From Planctomycetota bacterium (GTDB lineage: Bacteria > Planctomycetota > UBA8742 > SKZP01 > JAIOTL01): 5,217 nt of DNA. Position 1 is the first letter of the stretch. Each line of letters begins with the position of its first letter. Where the stretch lies: assembly GCA_021106775.1 (NCBI GenBank), contig JAIOTL010000199.1:1-5217 (forward strand), in the 5' to 3' direction. The translations under genes and the position numbers were made by a program. This document shows, piece by piece, positions 1 through 5,217 of the stretch. The notes under the pieces were generated by a model. It was not told the origin of the DNA, ran no database searches, and saw only the letters and a list, made by a program, of their open reading frames with translations.

Positions 1-777
1 CTCGGTGAGGAAACCGAAAAAGCAAACGTTGAAAGAAAAGATATTCTTCGCCTTGTTTCAGACCTTGAAGATGAGGCGGAAGATCTTAGAGAACGTTTGT
101 CAAGACTTTCAGAACCTTTCAAGAAAGCGATTCGTGCACATAAAGAACGGTTGGCAAGCCTTGAGAAAAACTTCGTCGAGCTGAAGGGAAAAATTGTTGA
201 GGATATTAAATCTGAAGGCAAACTTAGACCTTCGCAAGGAGCAGACGGCGTAATCACGTTTACGGACAGAATGAACAAGAATTATAATATTGACCTTGGC
301 AAAGCGGATAAGATAGTTCCAGGCATGAGATTCATCGTTTACAATGAAGTTGGCGGTGAAATGAATGTCAAAGGTTTGCTTGAAGTTCTGGTTTTGAGAC
401 AAGAACATTTCGCAACTTGCGGCTTGATAATCAAGTATCCAGGTGCAGAGATTCTCAAGGGTGACAAGATAAGCAATCCGTTCTTCAGAAAAGTCAACGG
501 CAAAGCAGAATTCCTTACAGTTGCATTCATCGGCAAGTTCGAACCGCCAGAATCAAATGTCAGCAACGCTCAGATGAAAACATATCTGACTGAGCTTGGC
601 GTTAAGGTTGTGGATGAGCCTACAACTTCGACAGACCTAATTATTCTGTCAAAACCGATTACCAAACTTGCGATTAGAACTGCGGTGGAAAAACGGTATT
701 TGAATGAGTTAAGACCGAAGATAGGATTCGATGAACTCGAAGTAAGGGACATTCTTATTTATTTCTATGACCAGTAA
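1..777 (+). CDS. Coiled-coil protein with beta-domain and BRCT-like C-terminus (5' partial)
   Basis: The reading frame is open from base 1 to the TAA at 775-777, so the true start lies upstream and 258 residues are visible. A TTG at base 97 is only an internal codon: the 32 codons before it continue the same charged heptad-like helix. In order, visible residues about 3-78 are Glu/Lys/Arg/Leu-rich coiled coil. About 83-162 look like a small beta-domain, with GVITFTD, then NIDLGKADKIVPGMRFIVY, KGLLEVLVL and KGDKISNPF. About 168-250 resemble a BRCT-type fold, with a hydrophobic strand (FLTVAFIGKF), a helix ending in ELGVKVVDEP and a strand TDLIILSKP. The beta-domain pattern 'INLG..dgV.pGm.f.Vy' followed by a 'pi..GD.i' strand recalls an uncharacterised planctomycete coiled-coil family; this is memory, not a search. 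There is no membrane segment in the visible part. The function is unknown. It may be a structural or scaffold protein, and the gene is the last of its transcript because a terminator follows. Confidence 0.85.
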   Translation, partial: LGEETEKANVERKDILRLVSDLEDEAEDLRERLSRLSEPFKKAIRAHKERLASLEKNFVELKGKIVEDIKSEGKLRPSQGADGVITFTDRMNKNYNIDLGKADKIVPGMRFIVYNEVGGEMNVKGLLEVLVLRQEHFATCGLIIKYPGAEILKGDKISNPFFRKVNGKAEFLTVAFIGKFEPPESNVSNAQMKTYLTELGVKVVDEPTTSTDLIILSKPITKLAIRTAVEKRYLNELRPKIGFDELEVRDILIYFYDQ

Positions 778-796
778 TGAGTAGAAAAATTCTAAG

Positions 797-824
797 AACC
801 TGTCGGCGGCGGCAGGTTTTTTTT
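797..824 (+). terminator. Rho-independent terminator of the coiled-coil protein gene
   Basis: AACCTGTCG (797-805) pairs with CGGCAGGTT (810-818) around a GCGG loop. This gives nine base pairs including one T-G wobble, followed by an unbroken run of eight T at 817-824. It lies 19 nt past the stop at 777 and separates that gene from the lipoprotein gene. Confidence 0.92.
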
Positions 825-845
825 ATGGAAAAAAATAAGGGTGTA

Positions 846-901
846 GAAATTATTTCGAAGAAAATTTTGCGATTTCGTGATAAACTCAGCGAAATTATTT
901 C
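846..901 (+). promoter_or_regulatory. Paired palindromes upstream of the lipoprotein gene (candidate operator)
   Basis: GAAATTATTTC occurs exactly twice, at 846-856 and 891-901, 45 nt start to start. Each copy is a perfect 5-bp inverted repeat (GAAAT / ATTTC) around one central T. The second copy ends 14 nt before the ATG at 916. Between them, ATTTCG (872-877) and CGAAAT (890-895) could also pair. The position between the upstream terminator and the next start would suit a dimeric repressor or activator. The motif is AT-rich, so chance is possible. No good sigma-70 -35/-10 pair was found here. Confidence 0.3.
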
Positions 902-915
902 AAATACGAAAAATT

Positions 916-1407
916 ATGAAAAAATCTCTTTTACTGCTTATCATCATTATTGCCTTACTCGGTTGTTCTACGACACCTCCCAAAGAATCACCAACGGAAG
1001 CGTTTCAGGATTATCTGGATAGTGGGAAGTTTTATCTTGAGCACCAGCAATTCAGCGAGGCGTTAAAATATTTCCGTGCTGCACTAATCGAAGCACAAAC
1101 AGTCGATAATCTATACGGACAAGCAGTTGCGCTTCTGTCACTGTCGCAGGTGATGCAGAGTACTGTTGATGGGAACAGCAAAGGGAACGAGAGCGAGAAC
1201 TTGGCTGTGCTTTATTTCAATCAGGCATCAGAAATAATTCCATTAATCAGCAAGGAACAGCCTGATGTCAGCCAATACTACCTGAACCTGATTTACGGTC
1301 AATATTATGAAATTTTAGCGTATTTTGACATTATGAAGGGTGATAAGCCAAAAGCTCTTGAAAATTTAAAAACTGCTGAAAAATACTACGAAAATTCGAT
1401 ACAATAA
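916..1407 (+). CDS. TPR-like outer-surface lipoprotein
   Basis: This is a predicted lipoprotein of 163 residues. It opens with a lipoprotein signal: MKK, then a hydrophobic stretch (residues 5-15), then the lipobox L-L-G-C with the acylated cysteine at residue 17. Ser at +2 does not signal inner-membrane retention. The mature part is helical with TPR-like pairs at about 29-62 (SGKFYLEHQQFSEALKYF), 64-82, 95-112 and 126-160 (a helix ending GDKPKALENLKTAEKYY). The spacing of Gly, Ala and aromatic residues fits tetratricopeptide repeats, which usually bind proteins. The ATG at 916 was preferred over an in-frame GTG at 877 because it puts the signal peptide at the very N-terminus; neither has a clear Shine-Dalgarno site. 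The hydrolase gene follows after 75 nt with no terminator, so they may be co-transcribed. The specific role is unknown; an assembly or pilotin-type adaptor is one possibility. Confidence 0.82.
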   Translation: MKKSLLLLIIIIALLGCSTTPPKESPTEAFQDYLDSGKFYLEHQQFSEALKYFRAALIEAQTVDNLYGQAVALLSLSQVMQSTVDGNSKGNESENLAVLYFNQASEIIPLISKEQPDVSQYYLNLIYGQYYEILAYFDIMKGDKPKALENLKTAEKYYENSIQ

Positions 1408-1468
1408 AACAATATGTGAATCTGAATAATCCTCTGCTAATTTTTGTCGATTAGTACTTTATCGATAT

Positions 1469-1475
1469 GGAAGGA
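1469..1475 (+). promoter_or_regulatory. Ribosome binding site that selects a TTG start
   Basis: GGAAGGA lies 7 nt before the TTG at 1483. It favours that codon over the upstream in-frame TTG at 1444, which has only AT-rich sequence before it. The ATG at 1467 overlapping this site is out of frame and reaches a stop after 12 codons. Confidence 0.6.
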
Positions 1476-1482
1476 TTTTACT

Positions 1483-2997
1483 TTGGTCGAATACAACGGG
1501 ATTAAAATCAGAGTTTTGGGGGATTCAAGTCCGTTTTCTAAGACGGGAAAATCTTCCGGATATCTTATTTCAATTAAGGACAAAAATTTCCTTGTCGATT
1601 GCGGCGCACCAATTTTTCAGATTCTCGACAAAGAAATTATCGACAATCTCGATGGCGTAATTATCACACACCTGCACGATGACCATAAACGCTGGTTCAC
1701 CGACCTCGCACTCTACCGATATTACGTTACTAAATACAAGCGAAGAATAAAATTACTAACCTCTGAGCCGTTGCTAAAAGATTTGCGGGAAACTTCTATT
1801 AACCCACTGCAAAGAACACTTTCGCCTGATTCCACAAAATCTATCGATGTTCCTTACGATAATTTCATCGAGGAAATTAGACTTGGTCCGAAAGCAAAAT
1901 TCAGAATCGACAATAAAAGTCTGACAACCCATCATGACGGTGCCTGGCGCGTGATGAATCAAGATAATGACTATCTTTCACCTGAACAAGCCAAGGTTAT
2001 CATTCATCCTGAAACATTCTCCAAACGCATGCTTTTCAACGACCCGATGATAAACCTCTGGATTGAGCCTGAATCATTTTATCCCTTCGATTCCAAAATT
2101 TTCTATGAAGATAACAGAATTTTCGAGTACGAAGGCATAAAAATCGAGGCATTCAAAAGTCATAATTGGCATGGTTTGACGGGTATAGGCATAAAAATTT
2201 CGACTGAGAATGAGTCAGTTTTTTTCTCCGGCGACACAATCTACAATCTTGATTTGTTCGAAAAACTTGCAAAAGATGTTCGCGATGTGGATATTTCGCA
2301 TATGCAGTTAAATGAAGCGAATTTCACTGATTCTCATTTAATCATTGGCGATATTAACGATTTTATTCAGAAAACCTGGTCGGATGAAAGACTTGACAAT
2401 GCAAAATCGATGTATGAAAAGAATGTCGTATTTCATGAGGCGACAAATTGGGAATCCGCAATTCATACAAATTATAAAAACATCAACAGCATCAAGGCAG
2501 ATGAGATTATTCTCGTCCATACGCCCGACCATTTTGTTTCAAATCAGATTCTAACTCACCATGACAAAGTATTTGTTGTCATCAAAAACAATGTTTGCGA
2601 GCAGGTTGATAAAGAATTATTCGTGATTAATGCTGATTACTATTACCGAAACACAACCGATTTCTTCGTAGGATTTATTTCCGAATCAGGCGAGTTTAAA
2701 GTTATCGAGAAAGAGCATAAGCTTTTGGACATAATTTCTTCGGGCGAACGAACCAATCACAAGGTTTTATGCAGGATAAATCTGTTTCAGGACATTCAGG
2801 GGAAATATTTCGAATATCTGTTAGGCGTTCAGAGTTCATATAGACTCAGAGACGATGGAAAGGTCGAGAAGATAATTACAACAGAAACCGGCTCATTTGC
2901 CAAGGTTGTTAAATCGATAAAACGAGTTCATTCGCCATTTTCCATGCCGGTAAACGACCCAAAAAAATCTGACACAGGCATTCGTTATAAGTCATAG
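1483..2997 (+). CDS. RNase Z-like metallo-beta-lactamase fold hydrolase with C-terminal extension
   Basis: This is a 504-residue metal-dependent hydrolase of the metallo-beta-lactamase superfamily, probably cytoplasmic because no signal peptide is seen. Numbered from TTG 1483: the fold opens with IKIRVLGDSSPF and the strand FLVDCG (Asp39). The zinc motif HLHDDH is at 63-68, a third-motif His at 227 or 230 (SHNWHG), the metal-bridging Asp at 251 (SGDT), HEAT at 318-321, His328, and VHTPDH at 346-350 region. The order 'SGDT ... hHEAT ... H ... VHTPDH' follows RNase Z and related phosphodiesterases. Two parts are unusual. About 158 residues separate the HxHxDH motif from the third motif, much more than in RNase Z. 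About 150 residues of mostly beta character follow the last metal ligand, with no recognised family. The frame is open only back to TAA 1438-1440, so the start is TTG 1483 (good ribosome site) or TTG 1444 (13 residues longer). The substrate cannot be read; a phosphodiester in RNA, cyclic nucleotide or lipid is possible. Confidence 0.92.
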   Translation: MVEYNGIKIRVLGDSSPFSKTGKSSGYLISIKDKNFLVDCGAPIFQILDKEIIDNLDGVIITHLHDDHKRWFTDLALYRYYVTKYKRRIKLLTSEPLLKDLRETSINPLQRTLSPDSTKSIDVPYDNFIEEIRLGPKAKFRIDNKSLTTHHDGAWRVMNQDNDYLSPEQAKVIIHPETFSKRMLFNDPMINLWIEPESFYPFDSKIFYEDNRIFEYEGIKIEAFKSHNWHGLTGIGIKISTENESVFFSGDTIYNLDLFEKLAKDVRDVDISHMQLNEANFTDSHLIIGDINDFIQKTWSDERLDNAKSMYEKNVVFHEATNWESAIHTNYKNINSIKADEIILVHTPDHFVSNQILTHHDKVFVVIKNNVCEQVDKELFVINADYYYRNTTDFFVGFISESGEFKVIEKEHKLLDIISSGERTNHKVLCRINLFQDIQGKYFEYLLGVQSSYRLRDDGKVEKIITTETGSFAKVVKSIKRVHSPFSMPVNDPKKSDTGIRYKS

Positions 2998-3020
2998 TCC
3001 ACGTTCAAAATTCGAAATTA

Positions 3021-3235
3021 TGTCATTGCGAGCGACCATCGGGAGTAAGCAATCTCAGTGAATCCATCGAATGGTTCATTCACACAACTGATTTACATGT
3101 GGCAAAACCGTTGGTTCGTCGCAACAATGGATATTCTTCGCTTACGCTAACAGAAATCGTCAAGTATTCGACTGAGCTACCATTTCTTCAGGTTAAAATC
3201 GATGGAACATAGGGATTGCTTCGCTCGTAATTACA
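3021..3235. repeat. MITE/REP-like element with imperfect terminal inverted repeats
   Basis: The gap between the convergent hydrolase and kinase genes is largely filled by this element. Left end (3021-3070): TGTCATTGCGAGCGA, 12 extra bases (3036-3047), AGCAATCTC, and later TCCATCGA (3063-3070). Right end read on the minus strand (3235 down to 3199): TGTAATTACGAGCGA, AGCAATCCC, and later TCCATCGA. The shared blocks occur in the same order with similar spacing apart from the 12-nt insertion. An internal hairpin TGAATCCAT / ATGGTTCA with one bulged T lies at 3059-3078. The core 'CATTGCGAGCGA..AGCAATCTC' belongs to a type of dispersed repeat I recall from many unrelated bacterial genomes. It has no ORF of note, no target duplication that I can define, and no T-run to act as a terminator. 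It could be a non-autonomous transposon remnant or a pair of REP-type units. Confidence 0.7.
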
Positions 3236-3250
3236 CCGGAGAAGTCTGAA

Positions 3251-4903
3251 TTATCTTTTACGTCGACGGATTAATTTTCTGATTGCTCCTCGTTTTGCGC
3301 GTTTATCCAGTGTTTTCTTCTGTGATACTGGTGGTGGTGCAGGATGTATATCTTCTGTTTGCTTTGAGGATTCAGGTTCATGAATTTCGGTTACTGTATT
3401 TCTATCGGTTGTTTCATCAGGGTCATGTTCATCAGTTTTTGGTTCGCGAATCTCAGTAATCGCGTTTCGGTCGGTTGTTTCGTCAGGGTCAGAATTCTCA
3501 GGCTGAACCATTTCACTCACATCCACAGTTTCATCATCCGAATGCTCAAAGGGCTTTATTTTTGCATCGGATTTAACTTTCTCCTCTTTCAAAATCTCGC
3601 TTAAATCGACAGTTTCATCATCGGTATTGAGATTTTTATGTGCTTCCGAGGATTTTGAATCTGTGACTGCAAGGACAATCGGCGGAGGTGGTGCGACAAG
3701 CTGTTCAGGTGGTTCGATCGTTTCAACGCGTTCTTTAGGCGGAAATTTTACTCGACCAGCTCTGGGTTTATGAGTGTGAATGTGTTTTTTATGTTTTGGT
3801 AGTTGTTTTTTTGATAATGCAGAAGCCACAGCTTTCAATTTAACCGCAGAATCACCGTCAATCAGTTTCTCTAAACTGGTTCGAGCATTATCAAGAGCAT
3901 TCGCGACATCACTGGCACTTTTGTATCGATAATCAGGATTTTTTGCCATCATTTTCATTACAATGATTCTTGCAAAAGGCGTTATATTTTCGTTAACAGA
4001 CCAGGGATCGGGAACAGGATCGTTCACATGCTTTGTCATAACTGTTGTAGCATTACCCGAATATGGTGTATCTCCTGTGAGCATGTGATAAAGCGTAGCA
4101 CCCAGAGAATAAATATCCGCCCTTGCGTCGATATTTTCAGCTCCTTTAGCCTGCTCGGGTGAAATATAATTCGGAGTTCCTAGAGTTATGCCAGATTCGC
4201 TTTGCATCCCTGTCTTTTCTACCTTCGCAAGTCCAAGGTCACCTAGTTTCGGGATACCCTCGGATGTAAGCATAATATTGTCGGGCTTGATATCACGGTG
4301 AATAATTCCTTGCGAATGAGCGTGTTCGAGGGCTTTTGATACATGAAACGCTATTGTAAGGGAACGCAACTCATCAAGAGCACCACCTCGTTTGAGAATC
4401 TGTGACAAAGGCTGACCGTCAACGTATTCCATCGCAAAATAATAAATACCCACCGATTCACCGATGTCAATGCCTGAAACCACGTTGGGATGATTAAGTT
4501 TAGCAGATGCTCTCGCTTCACGAAGAAATCGTTCGACATATTTTTTATCGCTAGCCAAACTCGGGTACATAATTTTCAACGCAACAATTCTGTCCATTGA
4601 AATCTGATGTGCGCGATATACAATTCCCATCCCACCTTTGCCGATAAGCTCAATAAGCTCATACCCGACAATTTTTGTATGCCCCGACTGAATGTTCTGG
4701 ATGTTTTCAATCTCATATATTTCTTTGCTCGTGAGAACCTTATTCTTCAAAAGTACATCTGACAATAATGCTGGATTCTCATCATCCTTCGATTCCTTCA
4801 CAATACCGAGATATTTATTCATAGTATCGCGGTCGATGAAACCACATTCAACCGCAACATCTGCAAACAATGTGTCGTAATATCTCTTGTTAGGTTCAGT
4901 CAT
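3251..4903 (-). CDS. Hanks-type Ser/Thr protein kinase with N-terminal helical module and acidic repeat tail
   Basis: A 550-residue eukaryotic-like protein kinase that phosphorylates Ser/Thr on protein substrates using ATP. Residues about 8-72 form a two-part helical module (ADVAVECGFIDRDTMNKYL and SDVLLKNKVLTSKEIYEIE) resembling the GspE/MshEN-type N-terminal modules seen on other bacterial kinases. The catalytic domain (about 81-340) looks intact: GKGGMG at 88-93, Lys110 in VALK, Glu129, catalytic loop HRDIKPDN at 202-209, DLG at 222-224, activation-loop threonines 240 and 243, SPE at 248-250 in place of APE, Asp263, and Arg326. The tail (about 345-550) is disordered. It has a His/Lys patch (HKKHIHTHK), Pro runs, four DET(V/T)D acidic repeats (428-507), and a very basic end (KLIRRRKR). 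No transmembrane segment or extracellular sensor domain follows the kinase domain, unlike PknB, so it is probably cytoplasmic. The ATG at 4903 has GAGG 5 nt upstream. It converges on the hydrolase gene and has a divergent neighbour. Confidence 0.97.
   Translation of the reverse strand: MTEPNKRYYDTLFADVAVECGFIDRDTMNKYLGIVKESKDDENPALLSDVLLKNKVLTSKEIYEIENIQNIQSGHTKIVGYELIELIGKGGMGIVYRAHQISMDRIVALKIMYPSLASDKKYVERFLREARASAKLNHPNVVSGIDIGESVGIYYFAMEYVDGQPLSQILKRGGALDELRSLTIAFHVSKALEHAHSQGIIHRDIKPDNIMLTSEGIPKLGDLGLAKVEKTGMQSESGITLGTPNYISPEQAKGAENIDARADIYSLGATLYHMLTGDTPYSGNATTVMTKHVNDPVPDPWSVNENITPFARIIVMKMMAKNPDYRYKSASDVANALDNARTSLEKLIDGDSAVKLKAVASALSKKQLPKHKKHIHTHKPRAGRVKFPPKERVETIEPPEQLVAPPPPIVLAVTDSKSSEAHKNLNTDDETVDLSEILKEEKVKSDAKIKPFEHSDDETVDVSEMVQPENSDPDETTDRNAITEIREPKTDEHDPDETTDRNTVTEIHEPESSKQTEDIHPAPPPVSQKKTLDKRAKRGAIRKLIRRRKR
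3377..3622 (-). repeat. Four acidic DET(V/T)D repeats encoded in the kinase tail
   Basis: Within the kinase gene, two related repeat types lie in tandem. Type A is DDETVDLSEI (residues 428-437, bases 3593-3622) and DDETVDVSEM (456-465, bases 3509-3538), 28 residues apart. Type B is DPDETTDRNAITEIRE (472-487, bases 3443-3490) and DPDETTDRNTVTEIHE (494-509, bases 3377-3424), 22 residues apart. Over the 16 aligned type B codons, six differ synonymously and three change the residue, so the copies look old and kept at the protein level. Confidence 0.85.
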
Positions 4904-4908
4904 GTATG

Positions 4909-4912
4909 CCTC
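4909..4912 (-). promoter_or_regulatory. Ribosome binding site of the kinase gene
   Basis: On the minus strand GAGG stands 5 nt before the ATG that begins at 4903, supporting that start. Confidence 0.65.
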
Positions 4913-5095
4913 GGTTATTACTCATATATTTATACGATAATCTCATTAATAATTTCATATATTTTAAATTTTCAGTATTATTCAATATGTGTGTAATAGG
5001 ATTTTAACGTGTTAGTAAAAATTCAAACATGCAAAAAAACAAACACGTAATAAATGTGCGATATTTGTTTCTTACATACGATAGGTCAAATATAT
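4913..5095. promoter_or_regulatory. AT-rich divergent intergenic region with promoters for both genes
   Basis: About 200 nt separate the divergent kinase and secreted-protein starts, so promoters for both should lie here. The best kinase-side candidate on the minus strand is TTGAAT (4985-4980) and TATATG (4961-4956), 18 nt apart, which is weak. On the plus strand TACGAT (5077-5082) could be a -10 for the secreted-protein gene, but no good -35 sits at the right distance. No ORF, RNA gene or strong hairpin is seen. Confidence 0.4.
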
Positions 5096-5103
5096 GAGGT
5101 GAT
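5096..5103 (+). promoter_or_regulatory. Strong ribosome binding site of the secreted-protein gene
   Basis: GAGGTGAT is an eight-base match to the anti-Shine-Dalgarno end of 16S rRNA. The GAGG core is 7 nt before the ATG at 5107. It decides the start: the ATG at 5102 runs straight into TGA, and the ATG at 5094 is out of frame. Confidence 0.85.
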
Positions 5104-5106
5104 GAT

Positions 5107-5217
5107 ATGAGAAAGTCTATTGGTGTTGTTTCTTTTTCAGTGTTAATACTACTTTTTGCTTTGACGAATACTACTTTTGCTGACAACAAAACAGGCTCTT
5201 TTGAAGAAAATTTCAAG
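5107..5217 (+). CDS. Secreted protein, N-terminal fragment (3' partial)
   Basis: Only the first 37 codons are in the window and the frame runs off the right edge. They encode a standard Sec signal peptide: positive start MRK, a hydrophobic core at about residues 5-19 (VVSFSVLILLFAL), and a likely signal peptidase I site after Thr-Phe-Ala at residue 25. The mature start is DNKTGSFEENFK, polar and without a lipobox cysteine, so the product is probably exported to the periplasm or beyond. The strong ribosome site suggests efficient translation. The mature domain, and hence the function, cannot be seen. It is transcribed divergently from the kinase gene; a functional link is possible but unsupported. 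Confidence 0.82.
   Translation, partial: MRKSIGVVSFSVLILLFALTNTTFADNKTGSFEENFK

Noticed and set aside
109..752. Three minus-strand frames opposite the coiled-coil protein gene
   Set aside because: They are antisense shadows. The plus frame is continuous from the window edge, has coiled-coil and domain character, and ends at a terminator in the right orientation.
877..915. GTG at 877 as the lipoprotein start
   Set aside because: It would add 13 residues before a canonical MKK-hydrophobic-LLGC signal and has no ribosome site.
777..1022. 81-codon plus-strand frame starting at the ATG that overlaps the stop of the first gene
   Set aside because: It runs through the intrinsic terminator and then overlaps the lipoprotein signal sequence in another frame. 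Its product has no coherent composition, and the ATG/stop overlap looks accidental.
1774..2554. Short frames on both strands inside the hydrolase gene
   Set aside because: They overlap the metal-binding region of a clear 504-residue enzyme and show no domain pattern or ribosome site.
3021..3235. Bidirectional terminator or tRNA-like RNA in the convergent gap
   Set aside because: There is no T-run after any stem, and a GGTTCG-like stretch near 3112 lacks the rest of a tRNA cloverleaf. The inverted ends fit a mobile repeat better.
3377..3490. CRISPR-like or recent tandem DNA repeat
   Set aside because: The two copies are coding, 66 nt apart and diverged at many third codon positions. They are a protein-level repeat, not an array or a fresh duplication.
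3380..4880. Short frames inside the kinase gene on both strands, including one antisense to the repeat tail
   Set aside because: They are shadows of an intact kinase frame. The repeat copies vary mainly at synonymous positions of the kinase frame, so selection acts on that frame.
5004..5216. 70-codon minus-strand frame at the right end
   Set aside because: The plus strand here has a near-perfect ribosome site, an ATG and a textbook signal peptide, so the antisense frame is a shadow.

Overview
This 5.2 kb window comes from an AT-rich bacterial chromosome. No marker gene fixes the taxon. Two proteins recall Planctomycetota or a related lineage: a Hanks-type Ser/Thr kinase with a two-part helical N-terminal module, and a coiled-coil protein with a small beta-domain and a BRCT-like C-terminus. 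That assignment is recall and inference. Shine-Dalgarno sites are clear for three of the four genes whose starts are visible.

Layout, left to right: (1) the 3' end of a plus-strand coiled-coil protein gene, closed by a strong intrinsic terminator just past its stop; (2) a small plus-strand TPR-like lipoprotein gene, preceded by two copies of an 11-bp palindrome; (3) after 75 nt with no terminator, a plus-strand RNase Z-like metallo-beta-lactamase hydrolase with a large insertion and a C-terminal extension, probably started at TTG; (4) a convergent 253-nt gap mostly filled by a MITE/REP-like element with imperfect terminal inverted repeats of the 'CATTGCGAGCGA...AGCAATC' type; (5) a minus-strand Ser/Thr protein kinase with an intact catalytic domain and a disordered acidic tail carrying four DET(V/T)D repeats; (6) an AT-rich divergent intergenic region; (7) the first 37 codons of a plus-strand secreted protein gene cut by the window edge.

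The genes do not form an obvious pathway. The lipoprotein and hydrolase may share a transcript. The kinase is transcribed towards them from the other strand. Its tail repeats look like phospho-threonine docking sites for FHA-type readers, and this is the most testable biological idea in the window. I see no CRISPR array, RNA gene, transposase, phage gene or convincing new multi-gene system.
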